Source: Tenacibaculum agarivorans (GTDB taxonomy: Bacteria; Bacteroidota; Bacteroidia; Flavobacteriales; Flavobacteriaceae). Taken from it: DNA of 64,000 nucleotides. The DNA lies in contig NZ_MSMP01000002.1 in assembly GCF_001936575.1 (NCBI RefSeq), positions 186,001-250,000 on the forward strand, in the 5' to 3' direction. Position numbers and translations under genes: made by a program. The notes under the pieces were generated by a model that was given only the letters and a program-made list of their open reading frames with translations, was not told where the DNA came from and did not search any database. This document shows, piece after piece, positions 8,342 to 18,900 of this stretch (position 1 is its first letter; every line of letters starts with the position of its first letter).

Positions 8342-11300
8342 ATGAAACAAAACATACTCATACTTACACTTGTATTTTATTCGATATTATCTTTTTCACA
8401 AGCAAAAGTTTCAGTGGAAAGGAATAATAATGGAATGAAATTAGTAGTAAATGGAGAGGATTTTATGGTAAATGGTATGAATTGGGATTATGTTCCAATA
8501 GGTACTAATGTTTTAAATGGTTTTTGGGATAAATCTGATGACTATATAAAAGCAGCCTTAGACTCTGAAATGTCTCTTCTTAAAAACATGGGAGTAAATA
8601 CCATCAGGGTATATACAGGTATCAAACCCAAATGGATCACTTATATCTATAAGAATTATGGAATTTACACAATGCTAAATCATACGTTTGGTGCCTATGG
8701 TTTAACTGTAAATGGAGTTTGGTATCCAAATACTGAATATGGTGATGAAGCAGTAAGAAAACAGTTATTAGATGACGCAAAAACATTAGCGAATCAATAT
8801 AAGAATATAGCTGGATTACTACTGTTTATGCTAGGAAATGAGAATAACTATCATCTTTCGTGGGGAGGAGCGGAAACTGAAGATATTCCAATTGAAAGCG
8901 AAGGATCCACTATTCGTAAAAGAGCTAGAGCAATGTATAAATTGTTTAATGATGCTGCTAAGGAAATGAAATCCATAGACAATAATCATCCTGTAGCCAT
9001 ATGTAATGGAGATTTATTATTTCTAGATATTGTTAAAGAAGAATGTAAAGACATAGATATATATGGAACCAACATGTATCGAGGTATTTCTTTTGGAGAT
9101 GCATTTCAAAGAGTAAAAGATGAATTAGATAAACCCATTTTATTCGCAGAATTTGGTGCAGATGCATACAATGCCTTACAAGGTAAAGAAGATCAATACT
9201 CTCAAGCATATTACATGGTTGAAAATTGGGAAGAAATTTATAAAAATGCAGCGGGTTTAGGAAAAGTAGGAAATGCTATTGGAGGTTTTACTTTTCAATT
9301 TAGTGACGGATGGTGGAAATACGGATGGAATGAAAGAAAAAATGCGGATAAACATGATAATAATGCTTCTTGGTCTAACGGAGGATATCAAAGGGATTTT
9401 GCCCAAGGTCAGAATAATATGAATGAAGAATGGTTTGGAATCTGTGCGAAAGGTAAAACGGATGTTAAAGGTTTATATGAATTATATCCTCGAGCAGCGT
9501 ACTATGCTTTAAAAGAGGCACACGCACTGAATCCTTATACAAAAGACATAAACTTTGAATTTGTAGACAATTACTTCAAAAATATTCAATTAGCAGATGC
9601 AGTGCTTAGAGCCAGATCCGATAAAGCTGCTTTAGGTGCAGAAAGTGGAAATAGGTTAGGAATTAGTCAATTACGTGCAGAACTAACTTCGTTTTTTACT
9701 GGTGGTTCATTATTAACCACTCCTGAAAATCCAGATCCTAATACTCAACTATATCCAAATAGAAGAGGTTTTGATTTTATGCATTCATATTTTATAGGAG
9801 TTGAAGGTAAACCAACAGATAATATGAGTGCAGAAGTTAACTTCAATGTAATTGGTAAAGTAGCAGAAAACCCTATAGATGAAATTTTTTATGAAAACTT
9901 AGCAAGACCAATACCAGAGGTAAATACAGAAAATGGTAATGTAAATCTAACCGATGTAAACAGGTTAAGTGTGTATAACGCAAAATTTGAATGGAATGCA
10001 AAAGATTTTGATATCAGAGGATTTTACAGAACAGGGCATTATCATTGGGGATATGAAGGAGATTTTTTCGGACTATATCGAGAAGCAAATTATGGACCTA
10101 ATTTAGATATTTATAGAGGAGAAACCTTAGGAGTAGAGATAGATGGAAAAAGAGCAATCAAAGGTTTAAAAGTAGTAGCAGGTCCTCAAGTATGGTGGGG
10201 AGCAAATCCAACAGCATTATTCAAATACAGTAGAAAAATTGCAGGTATTGATATTACAGGTATTTATCAAAGAGATTTAAATACAGATTTAGAATTTGAT
10301 CAAAACGGAAGAAGGATATTAGATGAAAATCAAGTTCGAAGTGGGGTAATACCAGCTTGGCCAACAGAAAGAGCAACTTTAGTTTTGGAAAAAAAGTTTG
10401 GAAATGTAGAGGTTGCTTTAGGCGGAATTTGGGCAGGAAACCCATTAAATGGCAGTTCTTTTCAAGATGTTAGAGGAACATCAGGAAACTATACTGTATA
10501 TACTGATAAAATAAATTCAGATGATAACTGGGGAGGAAAAGCTAAAATAACGTATCAAAAAGGACCAATCAATTGGTATGCACAAGGCGCTATTATGGGA
10601 TTAGTAGCCAATGGAGGAGGAGATCAAACACAAACTTTTACGGGTTGGAAACTAAGAGATACAGGAAGTGGAAATCAAACTAATATACTTTCTGGTTTCA
10701 CATATAGTTTAGGGAATTTCCAAATAGCTCCAAACTTTCTGTGGCAAAAACCATTAGTAGATGTTATGCCAAATGATGTTGGAGGACCAGGAAGATTAAG
10801 AAACATTTTAGATGATCCTTTTGTAGTAAGAGCCAACAGAGAAACTACTGCGGGTGAAATATTATTTACGTACGATCCAACACCAGCAACATGGATGTAT
10901 CAATGGGATAATGATAGAGCTGAAGACGCCAAGTTTGCCATGAATTTAGGTTTTGTCTATAGACATTTGCCTACAACTCAAGATGCTCATGTAGGTTTTT
11001 TAGCGGATAGAACCATATTCGCATTTCCAAATTCTGCACCTGCTCAAGATTTATGGGAAGTACATTCTCGTGTAGTATCTAAAATTACTCCAGATTTTGG
11101 ATTGGTAGCTAATATATATGCTGGAAATGGACAAGGAAATGGTGATAGTCAGAGAACTATAGATCGATTTGGAACAGACATAAAAGTAATCCATAAGAAT
11201 TTAAAAGTTATGGGAGCAGTTAAAGTAAATGACTGGGGACCTTTTGATTATCATAGAGATTTTAACTTAACTTTTCCATTACAATTAATGTTAGACGTAT

Positions 11301-11512
11301 CCACAGCTATCGGAAAGCAAGACTGGTTCATTTTACCAAGTACTAAAATTGGACTACGCGGAACATGGCGTTCATTAGATCAATTTTCACCAAGATATGC
11401 ACCTAACGCAGCATTACCATTTGCAAACTCACCGATCATAAGTCCAGTAGGGTTTGAGAACGGTTCGGAGTGGGAAATTAGAACATACATTCATATCAAC
11501 ATAGGAAAATAA
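8342..11512 (+). CDS. Outer-membrane protein fusing a TIM-barrel glycoside hydrolase to a beta-barrel
   Basis: The 1056-residue protein has a signal peptide (about 1-20). A GH2/GH5-like TIM barrel follows at about 22-400, with candidate acid/base E167 (MLGNENNYH) and nucleophile E270 (FAEFGADA). About 600 residues (430-1056) then alternate polar and aromatic residues and finish in the amphipathic strand EWEIRTYIHINIGK, as expected of an outer-membrane beta-barrel. It has no TonB plug or carboxypeptidase-like N-terminal domain, so it is not a SusC. It opens an apparent operon whose next start codon overlaps its stop by 1 nt. The inference is a surface or periplasmic beta-glucan-acting enzyme that may also form the pore for oligosaccharides. 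The exact GH family is uncertain. Confidence 0.65.
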   Translation: MKQNILILTLVFYSILSFSQAKVSVERNNNGMKLVVNGEDFMVNGMNWDYVPIGTNVLNGFWDKSDDYIKAALDSEMSLLKNMGVNTIRVYTGIKPKWITYIYKNYGIYTMLNHTFGAYGLTVNGVWYPNTEYGDEAVRKQLLDDAKTLANQYKNIAGLLLFMLGNENNYHLSWGGAETEDIPIESEGSTIRKRARAMYKLFNDAAKEMKSIDNNHPVAICNGDLLFLDIVKEECKDIDIYGTNMYRGISFGDAFQRVKDELDKPILFAEFGADAYNALQGKEDQYSQAYYMVENWEEIYKNAAGLGKVGNAIGGFTFQFSDGWWKYGWNERKNADKHDNNASWSNGGYQRDFAQGQNNMNEEWFGICAKGKTDVKGLYELYPRAAYYALKEAHALNPYTKDINFEFVDNYFKNIQLADAVLRARSDKAALGAESGNRLGISQLRAELTSFFTGGSLLTTPENPDPNTQLYPNRRGFDFMHSYFIGVEGKPTDNMSAEVNFNVIGKVAENPIDEIFYENLARPIPEVNTENGNVNLTDVNRLSVYNAKFEWNAKDFDIRGFYRTGHYHWGYEGDFFGLYREANYGPNLDIYRGETLGVEIDGKRAIKGLKVVAGPQVWWGANPTALFKYSRKIAGIDITGIYQRDLNTDLEFDQNGRRILDENQVRSGVIPAWPTERATLVLEKKFGNVEVALGGIWAGNPLNGSSFQDVRGTSGNYTVYTDKINSDDNWGGKAKITYQKGPINWYAQGAIMGLVANGGGDQTQTFTGWKLRDTGSGNQTNILSGFTYSLGNFQIAPNFLWQKPLVDVMPNDVGGPGRLRNILDDPFVVRANRETTAGEILFTYDPTPATWMYQWDNDRAEDAKFAMNLGFVYRHLPTTQDAHVGFLADRTIFAFPNSAPAQDLWEVHSRVVSKITPDFGLVANIYAGNGQGNGDSQRTIDRFGTDIKVIHKNLKVMGAVKVNDWGPFDYHRDFNLTFPLQLMLDVSTAIGKQDWFILPSTKIGLRGTWRSLDQFSPRYAPNAALPFANSPIISPVGFENGSEWEIRTYIHINIGK

Positions 11513-12933
11513 TGCAACTAAGAATGAAGATTAAAAAACATACATATATAAAAATCACTGTCACTTTAGGGTTGATTCTAGTAACACTTACTGGGTGTGA
11601 AAGAGGCTTGTCCGAAGAGGCAGAATTGGCAACATTTCCTACCAATGGAGATATTTTTATTGATTCGTTTGTAGGAGGATTAGATTACTTTCCTTTTGGA
11701 GGGTCATTTGCAGAAGCTTTTTCTGTAGATCAAAATGAAAGTTTTATGGGAACTGCTTCAATGCGTTTCGACATTCCAGTTTTTGGAGTAGGATTCGGAG
11801 GAGCTACTTTTCCTAGCACAGGTCCCAGAGATTTATCCGGCTATGATGCCTTAACTTTTTGGGCAAAAGCATCAAGAGGAGCAGATATTAATGAAATAGG
11901 TTTCGGAGTCAATGGAGATACCAACAATCAGTATCAAGTAACATTGCAAAATATGCCTATAACTACCAATTGGAAAAAATATACGATACCTATTCCAGAT
12001 GCATCTAAATTAAATCAAGAAATTGGAATGTTTTGGTATGCCGAAGGAGCTGAAAATGCTGCAGATGAAGGAGGATATACATTTTGGATTGATGAACTAA
12101 AATTTGAACGTTTAGGAACTATAGCTCAACCTAGGCCAGCTATTTTTAATGGAATAGATGAAATGTTACAAACCGTAAAAGGAAGTACAACAACAATTAC
12201 AGGTACACAAACCTTCAATTTAGGTACAGGAGAAGATATCATGGTAATTGCGGCACCTTCATATTTTAACTTTATGTCATCAGATGAAAGTATAGCTATT
12301 GTTAATGAAAGGGGAGAAGTAACCATTTTAGATTCAGGTAAGGCTATCATAACAGCTTCAATAGATGGAGTTTTAGCTAAAGGTTCTTTAACAGTAGATT
12401 CTTCTTTAAACATAAGCTCTGCACCAACACCAACTAGAGCTGCTAATACAGTAATTTCAGTATATAGCAATGCCTATACTAATGTTAACGTAGATACTTT
12501 CAACGGAAATTTTGGAGGTTCTACAACACAAACAACATTCTTAAAATTAGGTAACGATGATTTAATTTTTAATACCAATGTAAATTTCGCAGGTATTCAA
12601 TTTCAAAATCCAACTATAGACGCAAGTAGCATGAATTTCTTGCATCTGGATGTGTTTATTGTATCTGATACTTCATCTCCATCTTTAAGCTTCAATATTA
12701 GAGACAGGGGAGCTAATGGAGAACTGAATACTAATGTGAATACTGGAGGACCAACGGAAGATGACCAGCAGATAGATTTTACTATACCTTCTGCTCAATT
12801 GGTATCTGGACAATGGATTTCTGTAGATATTCCGTTAACAGGCGGATTGGCTACTCAGAAAAATAATTTAGCACAAATAGCTTTCTCTGGTAATGTAGAT
12901 TTTATCCTAGATAACATTTATTTCTATGAATAA
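11512..12933 (+). CDS. Surface glycan-binding lipoprotein with two CBM-like domains and a BIG2 domain
   Basis: The 473-residue lipoprotein has its lipobox at about residue 29 (LVTLTGC) followed by acidic residues. An N-terminal jelly-roll-like domain (about 45-200) contains GYDALTFWAKASRGADINEIG, WKKYTIPIP and YTFWIDELKFE, a carbohydrate-binding layout. A BIG2-like Ig domain follows (about 205-295; FMSSDESIAIVNERGEVTIL), and then a second beta-sandwich (about 315-473) ending VDFILDNIYFYE. That last domain is clearly paralogous to one in the 700-residue lipoprotein two genes downstream. It lies between a GH-barrel fusion and a GH16, so it is probably a surface beta-glucan-binding protein. It overlaps both neighbours (1 nt and 8 nt), which indicates translational coupling. 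Confidence 0.7.
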   Translation: MQLRMKIKKHTYIKITVTLGLILVTLTGCERGLSEEAELATFPTNGDIFIDSFVGGLDYFPFGGSFAEAFSVDQNESFMGTASMRFDIPVFGVGFGGATFPSTGPRDLSGYDALTFWAKASRGADINEIGFGVNGDTNNQYQVTLQNMPITTNWKKYTIPIPDASKLNQEIGMFWYAEGAENAADEGGYTFWIDELKFERLGTIAQPRPAIFNGIDEMLQTVKGSTTTITGTQTFNLGTGEDIMVIAAPSYFNFMSSDESIAIVNERGEVTILDSGKAIITASIDGVLAKGSLTVDSSLNISSAPTPTRAANTVISVYSNAYTNVNVDTFNGNFGGSTTQTTFLKLGNDDLIFNTNVNFAGIQFQNPTIDASSMNFLHLDVFIVSDTSSPSLSFNIRDRGANGELNTNVNTGGPTEDDQQIDFTIPSAQLVSGQWISVDIPLTGGLATQKNNLAQIAFSGNVDFILDNIYFYE

Positions 12934-13783
12934 AATGATGAACGCAAAAACGAGCAATATGAATCGAATATATACATCAAAAATATGGAACTATTTTATA
13001 CTACTAGTACTCCTATTTTACATAGGATGTAACACTAGTGAAGAACAAACTGTAGCTACTTTTTCTAATCTTGTTATGCAAGATGAGTTTGATGTAGATG
13101 GAACTTTAAATAGTTCATTATGGACATACGATATTGGAACAGGAATGAATGGATGGGGTAATAACGAATTACAATATTACACAGATAGACCAGAAAATGT
13201 AACGGTACAAAATGGGGTGTTAATCATAACCGCAAGACAAGAAGATTTTAATGGTGCTGCATATACTTCAGCAAGAATAAAAACAGAAGATTTATTTGAG
13301 CAAACCTATGGAAGGTTCGAAGCACGTATTAGAGTGCCTTTTGGTCAAGGAATGTGGCCAGCCTTTTGGTTATTAGGGAATAATTGTAACGAACCTGGTT
13401 TTACATGGCCGCAATGTGGTGAGATTGATATTATGGAGTTCAGAGGTCAAGAACCAACTATAATTCACGGAAGTGTTCATGGACCTGAGTATTCTGCGGG
13501 TAATGCAATTACTAAAAGCTATCAATTACCAAATGATCGATTTGATACAGGCTTTCATGTTTTTGGTATTGAATGGGCTCCTGATTATGTGAATTATTAT
13601 GTGGATGACGTATTGTATAATCAAATCACCAGAGAAGATGTTACAGGTGAGTGGGTTTTAGATCATCCATTTTATATCATCATAAACCTAGCTGTCGGAG
13701 GAAGTTTTGTGGGATCTCCAAATAGCGATACAGTATTCCCACAAAATATGCTTGTAGATTACGTAAGAGTATACAAAAAATGA
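12926..13783 (+). CDS. GH16 beta-1,3-glucanase (laminarinase-type) lipoprotein
   Basis: This 285-residue enzyme is a GH16 family member with the catalytic signature EIDIMEF (nucleophile E166, D168, acid/base E171). Typical flanking motifs are MQDEFD, YGRFEARIRVPFGQGMWPAFW, HGSVHGP and FYIIINLAVGG. The signal sequence ends in a lipobox (FYIGC), so it is lipid-anchored, probably at the outer membrane. The family hydrolyses beta-1,3 or mixed-linkage glucans. Laminarin is the best guess because GH17 and phosphorylase genes follow. The start overlaps the upstream gene by 8 nt; a later in-frame ATG at 12959 would leave a more standard signal peptide. The stop overlaps the next ATG by 4 nt. Confidence 0.9.
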   Translation: MNKMMNAKTSNMNRIYTSKIWNYFILLVLLFYIGCNTSEEQTVATFSNLVMQDEFDVDGTLNSSLWTYDIGTGMNGWGNNELQYYTDRPENVTVQNGVLIITARQEDFNGAAYTSARIKTEDLFEQTYGRFEARIRVPFGQGMWPAFWLLGNNCNEPGFTWPQCGEIDIMEFRGQEPTIIHGSVHGPEYSAGNAITKSYQLPNDRFDTGFHVFGIEWAPDYVNYYVDDVLYNQITREDVTGEWVLDHPFYIIINLAVGGSFVGSPNSDTVFPQNMLVDYVRVYKK

Positions 13784-15882
13784 TAAACTCAAAAGACAAT
13801 AAAAAGATGAAACAAATAATAAAAAATATAAAGCTATTATCAATCTTCATTTTAACCTTAGCCTTTTGGGGGTGTGAAGAGGAAGATGCTATTTTACCTA
13901 CAGTAAAAGCAGGATTTACATACACAGTAAATCAAGATTTAGGTTTAGTTACATTTATCAATATCTCAGAAAATGCTGATAATTATGAGTGGGATTTTGG
14001 AGATGGGGCTACTTCAAAGGAAATCAATCCTAAAAAAACATTTGAAACAGGTGAATTTACAGTAACCTTAAAATCTAAAAGTGTTTCTGGGGCCTCAGAT
14101 TCTTTTGAAGATAGGGTATTTATTAATATTCCTATTCCAGTACGTTTACCTATTGATTTTGATACAGCTAACGTTAAATATGAAGAGGTTGTAGTGTTCA
14201 ATGGAGCAGCTTTTGAGATTGTAGATAATCCAGATCCTTCAGGTTCAAACGCAACAGCTTCCAAAGTAGGGGCTATAACTAATAGTGGAGCAAACTTTGA
14301 GGGGTTCTTCTACAATTTAGATGCTCCAATTGATTTAGCCACAGATAAAACTATAAAAATGAATTTCTGGTCTAATGCAGCAGTGGATATACTGGTAAAA
14401 TTAGAAGAAGGAACAGCAGAAGCAACGGAACTATTAGTAAGCCATGGAGGAACAGGATGGGAAGAAATGATTTTTACATTTACATCTGATGCATCGTATA
14501 ATAGATTTACCATGTTTGTTGATGGATTTGGAACTACAGCGGGAACTTTTTATGTGGATAATATTCAGCAAACCATAACAACGGATGTTACACCACCAAC
14601 AATTACACTTAATGGAGATGCAATGATTACCATAGTACAGGGAAATACATTTACAGATCCGGGAGCAACTGCGACAGATAATATAGATGGTGATATTTCT
14701 GGAAGTATAGTAGTTGGCGGAGATACAGTTGATGTAAATACTATAGGAACATATACAATAACGTATAATGTAAGTGATGCAGCTGGTAATGCAGCTTCAG
14801 AAATAACAAGAACAGTAGAGGTAATAGCACCGCCAACGTCACCGAGAATGTCAGCCCCAGTACCTCCAGCTAGAAATGCAACAGATGTAATTTCTATCTA
14901 TGGAGGCACATATACAAACATAGCAGTTGCGAATTACGATCCTAACTGGGGACAATCAGGACATATGCAAGTAAATACTATGTTTGATCCAGGAGATGGT
15001 AATCTGGTATTGGCGTATCCAAATTTCAATTATCAAGGAACTGATTTTGGAGCAGCAGGTCCAGTAGATGCATCTGCAATGGAGTTTTTACATGTAGATA
15101 TTTGGGTAGCGTCAACAATAACCGATAGAAAAGTAAAAATAAGTCCTATTAATGCTGGGGCTTCAGCAACTGGAGCAGCAGAAATATTAGTAGAAGTACC
15201 TGTAACACCAGGTGCTTGGAATAGTGTAGATTTACCAAAGTCAGCATTCACAGGTATGACTTGGAATTCTGTAGTGCAAATGAAATTTGATGGTCAATTC
15301 AATGCAGATGATACAGCCAATACAACAACGCCGTTTGATATCTTTTTAGATAATATTTATTTTCATAAAGCACCAGGAAGTACTGGAGGCGGTGGATCTA
15401 CTACTTCAGCCTTATTAGATTTTGAAGATGATGTTCCTTTTACAGGGGTATTTGAAGCTGGAGACGGAGTTACGGGTAGTGTTGTAAATAATCCTGATAC
15501 AAATGGTAATACTTCAGCAAAAGTATACCAATTAAACAAGGTGCTAAATTCAGCTTGGTACTCAGGGATCTTCCATATTTTCAGCGCAGACTTAGATTTA
15601 TCTAAAGGAACAACATTTAAAATTAAAATATGGTGTCCTAAGGCTAATGTTAAAGTCCGTTTTCAATTAGAAAAAGAAGGAGGAGGAGGAACCCCTCCAA
15701 CATATAATATTGTACAAACAGTAACTAATGCAAATACTTGGACAGAGTTAACATTTGATTTTTCATCTACTGCACTTAATGCTGCCGATGGTTACGATAA
15801 AATTGTAATCATACCAGATGATGAAGATGCACCAACCACCCAAGATGAGATTTACTATATCGATGATATAATACAAGAATAA
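13780..15882 (+). CDS. Multidomain glycan-binding lipoprotein (PKD, DUF5011-like Ig and CBM-like domains)
   Basis: The 700-residue lipoprotein (lipobox LAFWGC near residue 32) carries a PKD domain (about 45-115; YEWDFGDGATSKEINPKKTF) and a CBM-like beta-sandwich (about 125-265). A DUF5011/HYR-like Ig domain follows (about 270-350; GNTFTDPGATATDNIDGDIS). Next is a sandwich paralogous to the C-terminal domain of the upstream binding protein (about 365-535), then a Gly-rich linker and a final CBM-like domain (about 545-700). It has no catalytic motif. It is the likely second surface glycan-binding protein of the beta-glucan operon. Its ATG overlaps the GH16 stop (ATGA), and an alternative start at 13807 is possible. 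A terminator-like hairpin follows. Confidence 0.75.
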   Translation: MINSKDNKKMKQIIKNIKLLSIFILTLAFWGCEEEDAILPTVKAGFTYTVNQDLGLVTFINISENADNYEWDFGDGATSKEINPKKTFETGEFTVTLKSKSVSGASDSFEDRVFINIPIPVRLPIDFDTANVKYEEVVVFNGAAFEIVDNPDPSGSNATASKVGAITNSGANFEGFFYNLDAPIDLATDKTIKMNFWSNAAVDILVKLEEGTAEATELLVSHGGTGWEEMIFTFTSDASYNRFTMFVDGFGTTAGTFYVDNIQQTITTDVTPPTITLNGDAMITIVQGNTFTDPGATATDNIDGDISGSIVVGGDTVDVNTIGTYTITYNVSDAAGNAASEITRTVEVIAPPTSPRMSAPVPPARNATDVISIYGGTYTNIAVANYDPNWGQSGHMQVNTMFDPGDGNLVLAYPNFNYQGTDFGAAGPVDASAMEFLHVDIWVASTITDRKVKISPINAGASATGAAEILVEVPVTPGAWNSVDLPKSAFTGMTWNSVVQMKFDGQFNADDTANTTTPFDIFLDNIYFHKAPGSTGGGGSTTSALLDFEDDVPFTGVFEAGDGVTGSVVNNPDTNGNTSAKVYQLNKVLNSAWYSGIFHIFSADLDLSKGTTFKIKIWCPKANVKVRFQLEKEGGGGTPPTYNIVQTVTNANTWTELTFDFSSTALNAADGYDKIVIIPDDEDAPTTQDEIYYIDDIIQE

Positions 15883-15915
15883 CACTTAAACCCCCAGTAT
15901 GATTAGTAGTTGGTT

Positions 15916-15943
15916 AAAAAGGCTAAGTACACTTAGCCTTTTT
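15916..15943 (+). terminator. Terminator-like hairpin between surface and cytoplasmic glucan genes
   Basis: AAAAAGGCTAAGT (15916-15928) and ACTTAGCCTTTTT (15931-15943) form a 13-bp perfect stem. As an uninterrupted duplex the loop would be 2 nt, so in RNA the top pairs would open. The T run on the 3' side fits intrinsic termination. It separates the surface genes from the cytoplasmic genes. Confidence 0.75.
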
Positions 15944-15983
15944 AAAAAACAATCAGCAAACTAATATACATATCAACACAATA

Positions 15984-18900
15984 ATGACAAATTCTACATT
16001 AACAACAAAAATGAGTAAGGAAGTATCCTTAAGTAAAGTTAAAATTGAAAATGAGGAGTTTTTCAAAATAACGAATAGTGATGAAATGCGTCCATTTTTC
16101 ATGAGTATTGTAAGTGCTTCTAACCATTGGATGTTTATTTCCAGTAATGGAGGATTAACTGCTGGGCGTCAAAATGCTGAATATTCGCTTTTCCCTTACT
16201 ATACAGATGATAAGATTACTGAAAGTGCAGAGATCACAGGAAGTAAATCAATCTTTCAAGTGCATAAAAATGGAGAGATTCATGTTTGGGAACCTCTTTC
16301 AGAACGTTTTGAAGGGAAATATGAAACCACACGAAATCTCTATAAAAATAAGTACGGAAATAAAGTATTGTTTGAAGAAATTAATCACGATTTAGAACTA
16401 ACATTTCGTTACCAATGGAATTCAAGTGATGTATATGGATTTGTTCGTAAAGCTCAATTAAAAAATAATACAGAGAGTTATATAAAGGTAGCATTGGTAG
16501 ATGGAATTCAGAATATTCTACCTTATGGAGTAGGAAGCGATTTACAAAACGCAAGCAGTAACTTAGTTGATGCTTATAAGCGAAGTGAATTGGATAGAGA
16601 TTCAGGATTAGGAATTTTTGCATTAAGTGCTATAATTGTTGATAAAGCAGAACCAAGCGAAGCTTTAAAAGCGAATATTGCTTGGTCTTTAGGATTGAAA
16701 AATCCAAAATACTTATTGAGCTCCCTCCAATTAAAAAACTTTAGAAGGAAACAATCTGTACAACAAGAAGAAGACATCAAAGCTGAAAAAGGGGGGTATT
16801 TTGTAAATGCAACTATAGACTTGGCTCCAAAGTTTGAAGAAAATTGGATGCTTATAGCTAACGTGAATCAAAATCATACTGATGTAGTACAACTTTCAGA
16901 AAATATTACGAATAACTTAGATCTAATTGAAAAGGTAAACGAAGATATTGCAATTGGAACGGACAGATTAATTCGTTTAAATGCATCATCAGATGCTATT
17001 CAACTAACTGCAGATGAATTAAGAGACACGCGTCATTTTTCCAATACGCTTTTTAATATTATGCGCGGTGGAATTTTTGATGATAATTATACCATTGAAC
17101 GATCAGATTTTAAAAACTACATTACTAAAGCAAATCGAAATGTAACTATAAGCCAAGAAAAAGTTATAGATAATCTTCCTGAAAAATTCTCACTATTAAC
17201 GTTAAAGAAAATTTCTTCACAAGTTCTAAATAAAGACTTTAAACGGCTATGCTTAGAATATATGCCTTTAAAATTCAGTAGAAGACATGGAGATCCGAGT
17301 CGTCCATGGAACAAATTTTCTATCAATACACAGAACGAAGATGGTTCTAAAATTTTGGATTATGAAGGAAATTGGCGAGATATTTTTCAAAATTGGGAAG
17401 CATTGGCGCACTCATATCCTGAATTTATAGAAAGTATGATTCATAAGTTTTTGAATGCAACTACTTTCGATGGGTATAACCCATATAGAGTAACAAAAGG
17501 AGGTTTTGATTGGGAAACAATTGAGCCAGATGATCCTTGGAGTTATATTGGATATTGGGGAGATCATCAAATCATTTATTTACTGAAATTCTTAGAGTTT
17601 TTAGAAAACCATCAACCTAAAAAATTAGAGAGTTTATTCAATCAAAATATTTTTGTGTATGCCAATGTTCCTTACAAGATAAAATCCTATGAAGACATAC
17701 TCAAAAATCCAAAAGATACTATTGAGTTTGATACCTATTCAGATAAGAAAATTAGAATAGATCGCAGTGAGTTAGCGGCTGATGGAGCATTACTCCGTAA
17801 TGAAAATAGTACGATTATAAAAGTCAATTTTATTGAAAAAATCCTGGCAACAATATTAGCTAAACTATCAAATTTTATTCCTGAAGCAGGAATTTGGATG
17901 AATACTCAACGTCCTGAATGGAATGATGCTAATAATGCATTAGTAGGTAATGGTGTGTCTATGGTTACACTATATTATTTAAGACGATTCCTACATTTCT
18001 TCAAAGAGATCTTAAATGATGTTGAGGTCAAGTCTGTGGAAATCTCTGAAGAATTAGAAACTTTTTATCAAAGTACTTTAAATACATTCCAACAACATAA
18101 AAATCTATTATCTGGAATTTTTACAGATACACAACGAAAAGAAATGTTAGATGGTTTAGGAAAATCAGGAAGTGATTTCAGATTAAAAATCTATGACAGT
18201 GCTTTTTCTGGTAGAAAAAGTAAAATTTCTTTAGAATCATTACAAAGCTTTGTGCAAATCAGTTTAGAATATTTAGAACATTCTATTGAAGCCAATAAAC
18301 GTTCAGATAATTTATACCATGCCTATAATCTAATGACTATTGAAAGTGATACAGAGATTTCTATTTCTTATCTAGATGAAATGTTAGAAGGACAAGTAGC
18401 CGTTTTAAGTTCTGGTTATTTAGAGGCCAAGGAAGCTTTATTAGTTTTAGACGGAATGAAAAATAGTAAACTGTTTAGAGAAGATCAATACAGTTATATG
18501 TTGTATCCGAATAAAAATTTAGCAGGCTTTTTACAACGAAATAATATACCTAAATCTTCAATACAAAAGTCAACTCTTTTACAACAGCTAAATACAGAAG
18601 GAAATACTCAAATTATAGAGAGAGACGTACGAGGGAATTTTCACTTTAACGGTAACTTTAAAAATGCAAATGATCTGAATGCAGCATTAAACAAGCTTTC
18701 ACAAGAAATTTCAGATGAATGTAGAAAAGAAGTACTGAATATTTTTGAAAGCGTATTTAATCATAAAGCATTCACAGGCCGTTCAGGAACTTTTTATGGA
18801 TATGAAGGGTTGGGGTCAATTTATTGGCATATGGTATCTAAACTTCAATTAGCAGTACAAGAGTGCAGTTTAAAAGCCATTAAAAAAGGAGAAGATAAAG

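Noticed and set aside
8342..11512. A SusC-like TonB-dependent transporter
   Set aside because: It has no plug domain, no TonB-box region and no carboxypeptidase-like N-terminal domain. The N-terminal half is a TIM-barrel glycosidase.
12126..12470. 114-codon minus-strand frame inside the first glycan-binding lipoprotein gene
   Set aside because: It is antisense to a well-supported lipoprotein gene in a tightly overlapping operon.
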